Shown here: piece by piece, positions 7,632 to 17,076 of the stretch | Position numbering within the stretch: the stretch's first letter is position 1 | Layout of the letters: every line of letters starts with the position of its first letter | Assembly: GCF_006346325.1 (NCBI RefSeq) | Contig: NZ_VDYR01000002.1 | Location: forward strand, 62,001 to 126,000 | Source of the DNA: Sphingomonas japonica | Lineage (GTDB): Bacteria; Pseudomonadota; Alphaproteobacteria; Sphingomonadales; Sphingomonadaceae | Direction of reading: 5' to 3' | Length of the DNA: 64,000 bases | The notes under the pieces: model-generated | Database searches by the model: none | The model's input: only the letters and a program-made list of their open reading frames with translations | Told to the model about the DNA's origin: nothing | Program-made: the position numbers and the translations under genes

Positions 7632-8932
7632 CACCCGGCCACCACGTCCCCCACCGCCCGTTTGCGCCGGAACCAGCGTCCGCCGCGGCCGTCCCGGCGC
7701 GCCCGAGCATTGGCGATCGCCTGCGGATAGAGTTCCCCCAGCAGCCGGTCGAAGGTTTGCCTCCAGCCGAAGCGTTCGACGACCATCGCCCGCGCCGCGG
7801 CGCCGATTGCGGCGTGGTCGGCGCGCCACAGCCGTTCGACATTGGCAGCCATCGCCGCGGTGTCATCGACTGGTCCGAGCAGACCCAGGCCCGGCGGCAC
7901 GCGGTCGGGCATCGCTCCGCTGGCGACACCGACCACCGGTAGCCCGCTCGCCTGCGCTTCGAGCACCGAGATTCCAAACGTCTCGTCAGCCATCGCCGAC
8001 ACGTACAGGTCGCTCGACGCCAGTGCCCGGGCGAGCTCGGCGCGATCATTCTCGAAGCCGGGAAACGCGATCGCCAGATTGTCGGCGCGCGCCTCCGCGA
8101 CCAGCGGCTCGCGCAGCTTGCCGTCACCGATCAACACCATCGCGGCGCCCAGCTCGGGCGGCAGTGCCCGAAACATCGCCAGCAGACGATCGGCGCGCTT
8201 TTCGTGGTCGAGGCGCCCGGCATAGACCAGCAGCGGACCGTCGCCCGCGAGCCCCAGCTGCGCGCGATAGCCGGGATCGCGCCGCGTCGGCGAGAACAGT
8301 TCGGCATCGACGCCGAGCGGCAGCACCGCCGTCTGGTCGATCCCGCGCCGGGCCAGCGCCTCGCGCGCATCCTCGCCGAGCGTGTAGACGAGGTCGAACT
8401 CGCGATAGGTGATTTCGGCATAGCCGTAGCTCAGCCAGCGCAGCGCTCGCCCGGCGGTGGTGCCGAACAGGTCGCGCCCGACGCGATAGACATGCGCATT
8501 GGGAAAATCGGTGCGATAGCCCGCGACCAGCACGGTGTCGGGAAAGGCGCGGCGGTGCTGGATCGCGGTCCAGGGCAGCACCCACGGGCACAGCGATTCA
8601 ATCACGTCGGGGCGATGTTGCTCGAGCAGGGCGCGAACCGCCCTGGTGCGCAGGATGAACCGGTAATTGGGGCTGCCGCGCACCGGGTCGGCACCAACCT
8701 CCGCAAAGATGTGTCGCCCTTTGACCGTCACCTTGTCGTACGGGCCGGGCACGATCTGGAGCAGGCTATGCGGCGTATGCGCCAGCACATGGTCGCGCTT
8801 CTCGCGCAGATAGGTGCTGATGCCGCCGCCGCCATGCGGAGAATAGCTCTGCGTCAGATCGCAGAGCAGCTTCGGGGCCATGTCGCGTACGGCGAACCCA
8901 TCGTCCGCCGCGGCACTCGATCGCAGCAACAT
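7631..8932 (-). CDS. GT4-type glycosyltransferase
   Basis: 433 residues from the ATG at 8932, which has AGAGG 7 nt upstream. The N-terminal half has QSYSPHGGGGISTYLREKRDH, the glycine-rich donor-side loop of GT-B enzymes. The C-terminal half has VYAGRLDHEKRADRLLAMFRAL, FPGFENDRAELARALASSDLYVSAM and FGISVLEAQASGLPVVG, the E-x7-E-like nucleotide-sugar site of family GT4. It should transfer a sugar from an NDP-sugar to a glycan or lipid acceptor at the cytoplasmic membrane; the acceptor is unknown. It is the last gene of the leftward group that starts with leuC, 28 nt beyond grxD. Confidence 0.85.
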   Translation of the reverse strand: MLLRSSAAADDGFAVRDMAPKLLCDLTQSYSPHGGGGISTYLREKRDHVLAHTPHSLLQIVPGPYDKVTVKGRHIFAEVGADPVRGSPNYRFILRTRAVRALLEQHRPDVIESLCPWVLPWTAIQHRRAFPDTVLVAGYRTDFPNAHVYRVGRDLFGTTAGRALRWLSYGYAEITYREFDLVYTLGEDAREALARRGIDQTAVLPLGVDAELFSPTRRDPGYRAQLGLAGDGPLLVYAGRLDHEKRADRLLAMFRALPPELGAAMVLIGDGKLREPLVAEARADNLAIAFPGFENDRAELARALASSDLYVSAMADETFGISVLEAQASGLPVVGVASGAMPDRVPPGLGLLGPVDDTAAMAANVERLWRADHAAIGAAARAMVVERFGWRQTFDRLLGELYPQAIANARARRDGRGGRWFRRKRAVGDVVAG

Positions 8933-8960
8933 CGCCAAACCTCTCGAACGCAGCGCGCGA

Positions 8961-9290
8961 TCAGGCGGCAGCGACGCCCTTTTCCGACATCAAGGTGCCG
9001 AGCTCACCGCTTTCGTACATCTCCATCATGATGTCCGATCCGCCGACGAATTCGCCCTTTACGTAAAGCTGCGGGATGGTGGGCCAGTCGGAGAATGCCT
9101 TGATCCCCTGGCGCACCTCTTGATCCTGAAGCACGTCGACGCTTTCGAACGCGACACCGAGATGGTTGAGGATGGCGATCGCGCGGCTCGAAAAGCCGCA
9201 TTGTGGAAACAGCGGGCTGCCCTTCATGAACAGCAGCACATCGTTGCTGTCGACCAGTTGTTGAAGGCGGTGCTGGGTGTCGTCGGTCAT
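8961..9290 (-). CDS. grxD: Monothiol glutaredoxin (CGFS type)
   Basis: 109 residues with the CGFS active site at 31-34, a LLFMKGSP start strand, WPTIPQLYVKGEFVGGSDI and a GELGTLM ending, all typical of Grx4. These proteins bind a [2Fe-2S] cluster at the dimer interface with glutathione and hand it on, often with BolA partners. The bolA-family gene ends 5 nt upstream in the same direction, the usual partnership. The start ATG at 9290 gives the normal length. Confidence 0.95.
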   Translation of the reverse strand: MTDDTQHRLQQLVDSNDVLLFMKGSPLFPQCGFSSRAIAILNHLGVAFESVDVLQDQEVRQGIKAFSDWPTIPQLYVKGEFVGGSDIMMEMYESGELGTLMSEKGVAAA

Positions 9291-9295
9291 CGTCT

Positions 9296-9550
9296 CTACT
9301 CCTGAACAGGCATTTCGGCAGCGGGGACGGCCGTAGTCAGTTGCAGCGCGTGCAGCACGCCGCCCATACGATCGCCCAATGCGGCATAGACCGCGCGCTG
9401 CTGCTGCAGGCGCGATAGCCCGCGAAACCCCTCGCTGGTCACGCGCGCGGCATAATGGTCGCCATCGCCGGCAAGATCGGTGATCTCGACCACCGCATCG
9501 GGAATCGCCTCGCGGATCAGCGCTTCGATTTGGTCGGCCGCCATTGCCAT
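9296..9550 (-). CDS. BolA-family protein
   Basis: 84 residues. It has the BolA fold signature: IREAIPDAVVEITDLAGDGDHYAARVTSEGF and LSRLQQQRAVYAALG, with conserved H in GDHY and the later H in GVLHALQL that can serve as cluster ligands in BolA-Grx complexes. The short form with a GDGDHY loop is closer to IbaG/BolA2 than to BolA1. An ATG at 9544 is an alternative start two codons in. It is followed at once by grxD. Confidence 0.9.
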   Translation of the reverse strand: MAMAADQIEALIREAIPDAVVEITDLAGDGDHYAARVTSEGFRGLSRLQQQRAVYAALGDRMGGVLHALQLTTAVPAAEMPVQE

Positions 9551-9554
9551 GGGA

Positions 9555-9878
9555 TCAGCGTGCCTCGAGCATCTGGCGGCGCGCCTCGACCATTTGCTCG
9601 TCGAGCGCGCGGCGCACTTCGGCTTCGTCGGTATCGATGCCGGCAGCAGTCAGGTCGCCGACCAGCTTGCGGATCACGTCCTCGTCGCCGGCTTCCTCGA
9701 AATCGGCCTGGACGACCGCCTTGGCATAGGCATCGGTCTCTTCGGGTGTCAGCCCCATCCGCGCCGCAGCCCATCCCCCGAGCAAGCGATTGCGCCGCGC
9801 GATGACCCGGAACGCCATCTCCTCGTCGCGCGCATATTTCGCCTCGAACGCCTTCTCGCGATCGTCGAAACTGGTCAT
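9555..9878 (-). CDS. ATPase inhibitor zeta subunit (DUF1476)
   Basis: 107 residues from the ATG at 9878 (MTSFDDREKAFEAKYARDEEMAFR). This highly conserved N-terminal helix is the inhibitory segment of the alphaproteobacterial F1-ATPase zeta subunit first studied in Paracoccus. The rest (ARRNRLLGGWAAARMGL..., DEEVIRKLVGDL-like segment) is the four-helix DUF1476 body. Zeta blocks ATP hydrolysis by F1 when proton motive force falls. It is far from the atp operon (43.9-49.5 kb), whose epsilon subunit lacks the usual inhibitory C-terminus, so zeta probably provides the brake. A much longer frame extends upstream but is an out-of-context read-through of the quinone oxidoreductase region. Confidence 0.92.
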   Translation of the reverse strand: MTSFDDREKAFEAKYARDEEMAFRVIARRNRLLGGWAAARMGLTPEETDAYAKAVVQADFEEAGDEDVIRKLVGDLTAAGIDTDEAEVRRALDEQMVEARRQMLEAR

Positions 9879-9945
9879 CGGCCCTGATCCCCTTGATATC
9901 CTGAGCGTCAGATAGGGCGCGGGCCGGAGCGGCGCAACGGGCGGG

Positions 9946-10947
9946 TCAGCCGCCGATGCGCACCACCAGCTTGCCGATCGCACCGCGTGCCGCCATCTTC
10001 GCGATCGCCGCGCCGCCCTGCTCCAGCGGGAAGGTCTCGGTGACGCGCGGCGCGATGCTGCCGTCCGCCCACAGCGCGAACAGCCGCTCGACATGCGCTG
10101 CGTTCGCCTTCGGGTCGCGCGCCGCGAACGCGCCCCAGAACACGCCGCATACGTCGCAGCTCTTGAGCAGCGTCAGGTTGAGCGGCAATCGGGGAATGCC
10201 CGCCGGGAACCCGACCACCAGATAGCGCCCCTCCCAGCCGATCGAGCGCAGCGCCGGTTCGGCATAGTCGCCGCCGACCGGATCGTAGATCACGTCATAT
10301 CCATCCGCGCCGCCCGCCGCCTTGAACGCCTGTGCCAGCGCCTTGGACTGATCCTTGTCGAACGGTGCGCGGCCATAGACGATCGCCTCGTCCGCCCCCG
10401 CCTCGCGCACTGCGGCTGCCTTCTCCTCCGACGACACCGCGCCGACGACGCGTGCGCCCAGCGCCTTGCCGAGTTCGACTGCCGCCAGCCCGACCCCGCC
10501 CGCAGCGCCGAGCACCAGCAACGTCTCCCCGGCGGCGAGCCGTCCGCGATCGAGCAGCGCGTGGATGGTCGTGGCATAGGTCAGGAGCAGCGCCGATCCC
10601 TCCTCGAAACTGCGTCCTTCGGGCAGGCGGAACAGCCGCGCGGCCGGGATCGAAACCTTCTCGCTCATCCCGCCATGTCCGGTGGTGGCGAGGACGCGGT
10701 CGCCCGGTGCCCACCCGGTGACATCGGGCCCGACGCTCTCGATCACGCCGGCGATCTCGCTGCCCGGCGCGAACGGCCGGGGCGGTTTGAACTGATAGCG
10801 ATCCTCGATGATCAGCACGTCGGGATAGTTGACCGAACAGGCGCGGATGGCGACGACGACCTCTCCCGAACCGGCGACGGGATCGGCCATATCGGCCAGT
10901 TCCAGTGTTTCAGGTCCGCCCGGCGCCCTCGACAGCAATGCCTTCAT
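9946..10947 (-). CDS. NADPH:quinone oxidoreductase family (zinc-independent MDR) protein
   Basis: 333 residues. GroES-like N-terminal domain ([50 protein letters not shown]), then a Rossmann NADPH site [24 protein letters not shown]. The GC-x-D and catalytic-zinc residues of alcohol dehydrogenases are absent, and SVNYPD fits the quinone-reductase branch (Qor/YhdH-like). Its 5' end overlaps leuD by 38 nt, so it is translated within the leucine operon. The overlap is long, but both reading frames are well supported. Substrate unknown. Confidence 0.88.
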   Translation of the reverse strand: MKALLSRAPGGPETLELADMADPVAGSGEVVVAIRACSVNYPDVLIIEDRYQFKPPRPFAPGSEIAGVIESVGPDVTGWAPGDRVLATTGHGGMSEKVSIPAARLFRLPEGRSFEEGSALLLTYATTIHALLDRGRLAAGETLLVLGAAGGVGLAAVELGKALGARVVGAVSSEEKAAAVREAGADEAIVYGRAPFDKDQSKALAQAFKAAGGADGYDVIYDPVGGDYAEPALRSIGWEGRYLVVGFPAGIPRLPLNLTLLKSCDVCGVFWGAFAARDPKANAAHVERLFALWADGSIAPRVTETFPLEQGGAAIAKMAARGAIGKLVVRIGG

Positions 10948-11539
10948 TCCGGCTCTCCCGCTTGAGCCACGGGCGATACAGGTCGGCCGCGGCTTCGAAT
11001 TTCGAAATCGCGGTATCCTTTGCCAGCGTCAGGCCGACTTCGTCCAGTCCCTCGATCAGGCAGCGGCGGCGGAAGGGGTCGAGTTCGAAGCCGAACCGGT
11101 CCTGGAACGGCGTCGTCACGGTCATGCTGTCGAGATCGATGCTCACCGGATGCTCGCGCGCGACCGCGATCAGTCGGTCGATCGCATCTTGCGGCAGCAC
11201 CACGGGGATGATCCCGTTCTTGATGGCGTTTCCAGAAAAAATGTCGGAAAAGCTCGGTGCGATCACGGCGCGCACGCCCATGTCGGCCAGTGCCCAGGCA
11301 GCATGCTCGCGGCTCGATCCGCAGCCGAAATTCTCCCCCGCGATCAGGATCGGCGCGCCTGCGTAGCGCGGATCGTCGAACAGGTTGCCGGGTTCGGCGC
11401 GGACCGTTTCGAATGCGCCGCGGCCAAGTCCGCTGCGCGTGATCGTCTTGAGCCAATGCGCCGGGATGACGATGTCGGTATCGACGTTCTTGGCGCCCCA
11501 CGGATAGGCGCGACCATCGACGCGCGTGACCGGGCGCAT
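10910..11539 (-). CDS. leuD: 3-isopropylmalate dehydratase small subunit
   Basis: 209 residues. Swivelling domain of isopropylmalate isomerase, acting with LeuC in leucine biosynthesis. Diagnostic stretches: [24 protein letters not shown] at the start and [17 protein letters not shown] in the middle (substrate-binding loop). The ATG at 11539 shares one base with the lactonase-like gene's stop (TGATG); a GTG one codon earlier is possible. Unusually, leuD does not follow leuC directly: a 41-codon peptide gene and a lactonase-like gene are inserted between them. Confidence 0.94.
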   Translation of the reverse strand: MRPVTRVDGRAYPWGAKNVDTDIVIPAHWLKTITRSGLGRGAFETVRAEPGNLFDDPRYAGAPILIAGENFGCGSSREHAAWALADMGVRAVIAPSFSDIFSGNAIKNGIIPVVLPQDAIDRLIAVAREHPVSIDLDSMTVTTPFQDRFGFELDPFRRRCLIEGLDEVGLTLAKDTAISKFEAAADLYRPWLKRESRNEGIAVEGAGRT

Positions 11540-12363
11540 CACTCAAGGCTTGCGGGGAAGGGGGGAAGCGCCGCCATGTCGCGTGGGTCATGCTGGATAA
11601 CGACCCGCGCGCCCAGCGCGCGGGCAATCCCCTCGAACCGGTCGTGCGACGCGAGCGTGTCGGTGCGATCGACGTTGAACGTCGGCACGCCGCCGACCTC
11701 TCGATTTTCGCGGAAATGGAACTGGTCGCCCGAAATCAGCACCGGTCCTGCATCTGGCAGCCGCACCAGCAGCGCGCTGTGCCCGGGGGTGTGCCCAGGC
11801 ATCGCCAGCATCACCGCGCTGCCGTCGCCGAAAATGTCCCTGTCACCCTCGACCGGCGTCACTGCGCCGCCGGCAAGCCAGGGCGCCAGCTGGTCGCGTT
11901 GCGGATCGCCGCGCTTGAAGCTACGCACGCGATCCCAGTCGGCCTTGCCGATCAACAGCTCCGCCTTGGGAAAATCGGCGGCGCCGCCGGTGTGGTCGGC
12001 ATGATAATGGCTGATCCCGACATGGGTGACGTCGGCCGGGGCCAGTCCCAGCGCCGCCAGCCGCTCGGCGATGCGCGTCGTCAGCGTCATGCCGTCCTGC
12101 GGCTCGCGCTGGATCGCCGGGGAAAGCCCGGTATCCCACAGCAGCACCCCCTTGGAATGACGGATCAGGAAACATCCGGCGATCAGTTCGCGGCGCTCGC
12201 CAGCGAAGCGCATCGTATCCGAAAAGCGGCCGAGGTCGGGCTGCACCAGCGTTCCGCACTCGAACGCGGTCAGCGTCGGCCCGCTCGGCGCTTCGGCTTG
12301 CTGCGCACCGACAGGCGTCGCCGCCATCGCCAGCAGGGCCAGCATGTTCCGCAGACGCTTCAT
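11539..12363 (-). CDS. Exported MBL-fold hydrolase, N-acyl-homoserine-lactonase-like
   Basis: 274 residues from the ATG at 12363, with a Sec signal peptide ([20 protein letters not shown], then QQAEA). The zinc motif HYHADHTGG (H-x-H-x-D-H), later [19 protein letters not shown] and VIQHDPRD give the full ligand set of the AHL-lactonase branch of the MBL superfamily. Quorum quenching is a possible role, but related enzymes hydrolyse other lactones, so substrate is open. Its place inside the leucine operon between leuC and leuD, with stop/start overlap into leuD, is odd and ties its expression to leucine synthesis. Confidence 0.8.
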   Translation of the reverse strand: MKRLRNMLALLAMAATPVGAQQAEAPSGPTLTAFECGTLVQPDLGRFSDTMRFAGERRELIAGCFLIRHSKGVLLWDTGLSPAIQREPQDGMTLTTRIAERLAALGLAPADVTHVGISHYHADHTGGAADFPKAELLIGKADWDRVRSFKRGDPQRDQLAPWLAGGAVTPVEGDRDIFGDGSAVMLAMPGHTPGHSALLVRLPDAGPVLISGDQFHFRENREVGGVPTFNVDRTDTLASHDRFEGIARALGARVVIQHDPRDMAALPPFPASLE

Positions 12364-12397
12364 CGATGCGCTTCCCTGTAGCTTGATATTCGGCCGG

Positions 12398-12523
12398 TTA
12401 CCCGGCGGCGGGCGCTGGCGGCGCTGCGACCGCTGCGCTCCCCGCCTTGGTCGTTCCCGCATAGGCAGCGGCCAACCCGGCCAGAACGGTTCCCACCATC
12501 AACATCATCATAGCACGCTTCAT
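12398..12523 (-). CDS. 41-residue membrane or exported peptide between leuC and the lactonase
   Basis: Small reading frame: MKRAMMMLMVGTVLAGLAAAYA followed by an Ala/Pro/Gly-rich tail (AAVAAPPAPAAG). The first 22 residues read as a signal peptide or single membrane helix, leaving about 19 residues of mature peptide. It begins 16 nt after the leuC stop and ends 34 nt before the lactonase ATG, same strand. GC-rich codons and context favour a genuine gene, but it has no strong Shine-Dalgarno and I know no family for it. Confidence 0.45.
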   Translation of the reverse strand: MKRAMMMLMVGTVLAGLAAAYAGTTKAGSAAVAAPPAPAAG

Positions 12524-12539
12524 ACCAACCAACCCCCAA

Positions 12540-13979
12540 TCAGCCCGCGCCCATCAGGTCCCTGACGTCGGTGAGCCGTCCCGTCACCGCAGCGGCTGCA
12601 GCCATCGCCGGTGACACCAGATGCGTCCGCGCACCCGGGCCCTGCCTCCCTACGAAATTTCGATTCGAAGTGGAAGCGCAGCGTTCGCCGGGCGGCACCT
12701 TGTCCGGATTCATCGCCAGACACATCGAACAGCCCGGTTCGCGCCATTCGAAGCCAGCCTCGACAAAGACGCGGTCGAGCCCCTCCGCTTCGGCCTGGCG
12801 CTTGACCAGCCCCGACCCCGGCACGATCAGCGCCTGGCGGATGCCGCCCGCGACATGGCGTCCGCGCACCACCGCCGCCGCGGCGCGCAGATCCTCGATC
12901 CGGCTGTTGGTGCACGATCCGATGAAGATGTGCTCGACGGCGATGTCCTGCATCCGCATGCCCGGGACGAGGCCCATATAGGCAAGCGACTTGCGCGCCG
13001 CGGCCTGTTTCGATGGATCGGCGAACTGGTCGGGATCGGGAACCGATCCCGTGATGGCGACCACATCCTCGGGGCTGGTGCCCCAGGTCAGCGACGGCGC
13101 GATATCGGTCGCGTCGAGCCGGACCGTCCGGTCGTACGTCGCGCCGGGATCGCTCGGCAGCGTGCGCCAATAGTCGACCGCGCGCCGCCAATCCGCGCCG
13201 CCGGGCGCCATCGGCCGTCCTTCGAGATAAGCAAAGGTCGTCTCGTCCGGCGCGATCAGCCCGGCACGGGCACCGCCCTCAATCGACATGTTCGATACGG
13301 TCAGCCGCCCTTCGATCGACAGCGCCCGGATCACCTCGCCGGTATATTCGACGACATGCCCGGTCCCGCCCGCCGCGCCGATGCGGCCGATGATCGCCAG
13401 GATCACGTCCTTGGCCGACACGCCGAAGCCCAAGGTGCCGTCGACGCGAATCTCCATCGTCCTGCTTTGCTGGAGCAGCAGTGTCTGCGTCGCCAGCACA
13501 TGCTCGACTTCGCTGGTGCCGATCCCGAATGCGAGCGCACCGAGCGCGCCGTGCGCCGAAGTATGGCTGTCGCCGCATACCAAGGTGGTGCCGGGCAGGG
13601 TGAAGCCCTGTTCGGGGCCGACGACATGGACGATGCCCTGGTCGATCGACGTGGCGCCGATATAGTCGATGCCGAATTCGCGCGTGTTGCGCTCGAGCGC
13701 GTCGAGCTGCGCCGCGCTTTGCGGGTCGGCGATCGGCAGCATATGCCCCGCCGCGTCGCGCCGCGGCGTGGTCGGCAGATTATGGTCGGGCACCGCCAGG
13801 GTAAGGTCGGGGCGCCGCACCCGCCGCCCGGCGACGCGCAGCCCCTCGAACGCTTGCGGGCTGGTGACTTCGTGGACGAGATGGCGGTCGATATAAATCA
13901 GGCACGTGCCGTCGTCGCGCCGCTCGACGACGTGCGATGCCCAGATTTTTTCGTAAAGCGTAAGCGGTCGCGATGCCAT
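12540..13979 (-). CDS. leuC: 3-isopropylmalate dehydratase large subunit
   Basis: 479 residues, the aconitase-fold large subunit holding the [4Fe-4S] cluster of isopropylmalate isomerase. Recognisable are [41 protein letters not shown] at the N-terminus, [43 protein letters not shown] and [11 protein letters not shown]; the Cys in SCTNSR and C-x2-C in GCSMC are the cluster ligands. Length matches the family. It heads the leftward group leuC-peptide-lactonase-leuD-oxidoreductase and is divergent from uxaC across a 209-bp spacer. Confidence 0.96.
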   Translation of the reverse strand: MASRPLTLYEKIWASHVVERRDDGTCLIYIDRHLVHEVTSPQAFEGLRVAGRRVRRPDLTLAVPDHNLPTTPRRDAAGHMLPIADPQSAAQLDALERNTREFGIDYIGATSIDQGIVHVVGPEQGFTLPGTTLVCGDSHTSAHGALGALAFGIGTSEVEHVLATQTLLLQQSRTMEIRVDGTLGFGVSAKDVILAIIGRIGAAGGTGHVVEYTGEVIRALSIEGRLTVSNMSIEGGARAGLIAPDETTFAYLEGRPMAPGGADWRRAVDYWRTLPSDPGATYDRTVRLDATDIAPSLTWGTSPEDVVAITGSVPDPDQFADPSKQAAARKSLAYMGLVPGMRMQDIAVEHIFIGSCTNSRIEDLRAAAAVVRGRHVAGGIRQALIVPGSGLVKRQAEAEGLDRVFVEAGFEWREPGCSMCLAMNPDKVPPGERCASTSNRNFVGRQGPGARTHLVSPAMAAAAAVTGRLTDVRDLMGAG

Positions 13980-14142
13980 GCGCCGCGCTTAGCGCCGCGG
14001 GTCGCGTGTAACAATAGTGTGCAAAGCGGCAAGCAACGCGCAGCATTCGATATGGCCGGACTGCGCGACATTGCCTCGGCTCCATTGCCGGCGTTTGCCG
14101 GGCCCCAAACGCAACCGTCGCAAAACACGGGTGTTGGCCGGT

Positions 14143-14156
14143 TGCCAGCGCTGGCA
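14143..14156. promoter_or_regulatory. 14-bp perfect palindrome upstream of uxaC
   Basis: TGCCAGCGCTGGCA, 32 nt before the uxaC ATG. A symmetric site with a central CG step is the usual form of LacI-family operators, and a LacI-type regulator gene closes this cluster. No clear second copy was found before the regulator gene, so the link is inferred. Confidence 0.5.
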
Positions 14157-14188
14157 GCCTATGCTCTATCCCTGCCGAGGAGTCCGAG

Positions 14189-15637
14189 ATGGCCGTGCTG
14201 CAGAATCATCCAGACCGTCTGTTTCCCGCGGACGCCGATACAAGGGCGATCGCGCGGCGGCTGTATGCACAGGTCGGTGCTCTGCCGATCGTAAGCCCCC
14301 ACGGACATACTGATCCGGCGTGGTTCGCGACCGACGCCGCCTGGTCGAACGCCACCGAGTTGCTGCTCTCGCCCGATCACTATCTGTACCGGATGCTCTA
14401 CAGTCAGGGTATCGCGCTCGATGATCTGGGCGTTCCGCATCGCGGCGGTATGCCGGCGACCGACCCGCGTGCGGCGTGGCATGTCTTCGCCGCGAACCAG
14501 CATCTGTTTCGCGGGACGCCGTCGCGGCTGTGGCTCGATCACGTCTTTGCGGAAGTCTTCGGGTTTGACGTGGCGCTCGACCGCGACACCGCCGATTTCT
14601 ACTTCGACGCGATCGGCGAAGCGCTGGCGACCCCGGCATTCCGGCCGCGCGCCTTGTATGAACGGTTCGGCATCGAACTGCTCGCGACGACCGAGGGCGC
14701 CGACGATCCGCTGGCGCACCATGCGGCGATCCGCCGCTCGGGCTGGGGCGGGCGCGTCGTCACGACCTATCGCCCCGATGCGGTGATCGACGTCGAGCAT
14801 GAAGGGTTCGCCGCAGCCCTTGCCCGGTTCGCCGACCTTACCCGAGAAGACGTGCAGTCGTGGCAAGGCTATCTCGCCGCGCATCGCGCGCGCCGGGCCG
14901 ATTTCCGGGCCGCGGGTGCGACGGCGACCGACCACGGCCATGCCACCGCACAGACCGCGAACCTGACATCTGCCGAAGCCGAGGCGCTGTTCGCCAGGAT
15001 CGTCGGCGGTCGCTGGGATGCGGCCGATGCGGAACTTTTCCGCGCGCAGATGCTCACCGAAATGGCCAGGATGTCGGTCGACGACGGGATGGTGATGCAG
15101 ATCCATCCGGGATCGCGGCGCAATCACAATGCCGGACTGTTTGCCAGCCATGGCCGCGACAAAGGGGCCGACATCCCGGTGCGCACCGATTACGTCAATG
15201 CCTTAAAGCCGATGCTCGATGTCGTCGGCAACCAATGCGATCTTTCCATCATCCTCTTCACGCTCGACGAATCGACCTACACGCGCGAGCTGGCGCCGCT
15301 GGCCGGGCATTATCCCTGCCTCAAGCTGGGTCCGGCATGGTGGTTCCACGACAGCCCTGAGGGCATGCGCCGCTACCGGGAAATGACCACCGAAACCGCG
15401 GGCTTCTACAACACCGTCGGGTTCAACGACGACACCCGTGCGTTCCTGTCGATTCCGGCGCGGCACGACATGGCGCGCCGCATCGATTGCGGCTTTCTCG
15501 CGCGGCTGGTCGCGGAACATCGGCTCGACGAGGATGCCGCGGTCGAGGTCGCGCACGACCTTACCTATCGCCTGGTCAAGCGCGCATACCGCATCGACGC
15601 CGCCGCGCCGGTTGCGTCTACCGCCAGCGCGGCATGA
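14189..15637 (+). CDS. uxaC: Glucuronate isomerase
   Basis: 482 residues. Isomerises D-glucuronate to D-fructuronate (and galacturonate to tagaturonate) in the cytoplasm. Family hallmarks: LPIVSPHGHTDPAWFATD (metal-binding H-x-H), LYRMLYSQG, QIHPGSRRNHN and KLGPAWWFHDSPEGMRRYREM. GAGGAG stands 8 nt before the ATG at 14189. The stop overlaps the next start as ATGA, so uxaC and uxuB are coupled. Together with the GH3, GH43 and TonB receptor genes downstream, it suggests use of glucuronic acid released from plant glycans. Confidence 0.95.
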   Translation: MAVLQNHPDRLFPADADTRAIARRLYAQVGALPIVSPHGHTDPAWFATDAAWSNATELLLSPDHYLYRMLYSQGIALDDLGVPHRGGMPATDPRAAWHVFAANQHLFRGTPSRLWLDHVFAEVFGFDVALDRDTADFYFDAIGEALATPAFRPRALYERFGIELLATTEGADDPLAHHAAIRRSGWGGRVVTTYRPDAVIDVEHEGFAAALARFADLTREDVQSWQGYLAAHRARRADFRAAGATATDHGHATAQTANLTSAEAEALFARIVGGRWDAADAELFRAQMLTEMARMSVDDGMVMQIHPGSRRNHNAGLFASHGRDKGADIPVRTDYVNALKPMLDVVGNQCDLSIILFTLDESTYTRELAPLAGHYPCLKLGPAWWFHDSPEGMRRYREMTTETAGFYNTVGFNDDTRAFLSIPARHDMARRIDCGFLARLVAEHRLDEDAAVEVAHDLTYRLVKRAYRIDAAAPVASTASAA

Positions 15638-17070
15638 GCGGATTGCCGCGCCTGTCCGAAGCGACGCTCGATCGGCTTCCCGGCGCGGTCGCACGCCCCG
15701 ACTATGATCGCGCGAAGACCGAGATCGGCGTCGTCCATTTCGGCCCGGGCGCGTTTCACCGCGCACATCAGGCGGCGGCGTTCGACGCGGTGCTCGCCGA
15801 GGATCCGCGCTGGGCGATCTCGGGCGTCAGCCTCGCATCGACCGGCATCGCCGACGCGCTGCGGCCGCAACAGGGTCTTTACACCCTGGCGACGCTCGAC
15901 CGGCGCGCCGATCTGCGGGTGATCGGGTCGCTCAAGCAACTGCTCATCGCCGCCGACCGCGCGGCAATCCTGGATCGCATCGCCGCACGCTCGACGCGGC
16001 TGCTGACCGCGACGGTAACCGAAAAGGGCTATTGCCTGGCGAGCGACGGCACGCTCGACTGGGACCATCCGGCAATCGCGCGCGACCTGACGCACGATAC
16101 CGCGCCGACGTCGCTGGTCGGCTGGATCGTCGCCGGGCTTGCCGAGCGCCGTCGGCGCGGGGGCGGGCCGCTGACCGTGCTGTCGTGCGACAATCTTGCC
16201 GCGAACGGTCGCAAGCTCGGCGCGGCGGTGCATGCGTTCGCGATGCGCAAGGACGCCGCCACCGCGCAGTGGATCACCGACATGGTCCGCTTTCCGTCGT
16301 CGATGGTCGATTCGATCACGCCGGCGACCGACGACGCCCTGCGCCACCGCGTCGCAGCGGCGATCGGGCAGGAGGACGCCTGGCCGGTGCAGCGCGAACG
16401 CTTCATGCAATGGGTGATCGAGGACGATTTTGCCGGGGAGCGGCCGCCGCTCGAGGCTGCAGGCGTGACCTTTGCAAACGATGTTCGCCCGTTCGAGGCG
16501 GCCAAGCTGCGCCTCGTCAATGGCGCGCACTCGTCGCTCGCTTATCTCGGGCTGCTGCTCGGCCATGCGACCGTGGCGGATGCGATGGCGGACCCGAGGC
16601 TGGCGGCGTTTGTCGAACGCCTGATGCGCGAAGATATCGCGCCGTCATTGGAGACCCCGGCCGGCCTGTCGCTGACCGATTATATCACCTCGATCCTGGC
16701 CCGGTTCGGCAATCCGGCGATCGAGCATCAGCTGTCGCAGATCGCCTGCGACGGTTCGCAAAAGCTGCCCTATCGCTTGCTCGATGCGGTGCGCGATGCG
16801 CGCGCGGCCGGTCGTCCGACCGCGCGCCTCGCCGTTCCGGTCGCCGCCTGGCTGCGCTTCGTCGAGCGCGCGGGGCGCGGCGACGGGCCACTGATCGATC
16901 CGCTGGCCCGGCGCCTGCTGGCGTGCGCCGCCGACCCGCTGGCGATCCTCGACCTGCCCGAGGTCTTCGGAACGCTGGTCGACGACCGCGTTTTCCGGGA
17001 CGAGGTCGGCAGCGCCTTCGCAGCGTTGCGCGACGCGCCGACGGCCGCTGCGCTGCTGACCCGGCGCTGA
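15634..17070 (+). CDS. uxuB: Fructuronate reductase / mannitol dehydrogenase family
   Basis: 478 residues from the ATG at 15634 overlapping the uxaC stop. N-terminal Rossmann segment EIGVVHFGPGAFHRAHQA binds NAD; C-terminal domain carries the family signature KLRLVNGAHSSLAYLG with catalytic Lys. In this family mannitol dehydrogenase, tagaturonate and fructuronate reductases are hard to separate, but adjacency to uxaC points to fructuronate reduction to mannonate. The following steps (uxuA, kdgK) are not in the window. It is convergent with the LacI regulator, only 6 nt apart. Confidence 0.88.
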   Translation: MSGLPRLSEATLDRLPGAVARPDYDRAKTEIGVVHFGPGAFHRAHQAAAFDAVLAEDPRWAISGVSLASTGIADALRPQQGLYTLATLDRRADLRVIGSLKQLLIAADRAAILDRIAARSTRLLTATVTEKGYCLASDGTLDWDHPAIARDLTHDTAPTSLVGWIVAGLAERRRRGGGPLTVLSCDNLAANGRKLGAAVHAFAMRKDAATAQWITDMVRFPSSMVDSITPATDDALRHRVAAAIGQEDAWPVQRERFMQWVIEDDFAGERPPLEAAGVTFANDVRPFEAAKLRLVNGAHSSLAYLGLLLGHATVADAMADPRLAAFVERLMREDIAPSLETPAGLSLTDYITSILARFGNPAIEHQLSQIACDGSQKLPYRLLDAVRDARAAGRPTARLAVPVAAWLRFVERAGRGDGPLIDPLARRLLACAADPLAILDLPEVFGTLVDDRVFRDEVGSAFAALRDAPTAAALLTRR

Positions 17071-17076
17071 GGCGGG

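Noticed and set aside
12621-14294. 557-codon open frame opposite leuC
   Set aside because: Antisense shadow of leuC; translation is Arg/Pro-rich and family-less.
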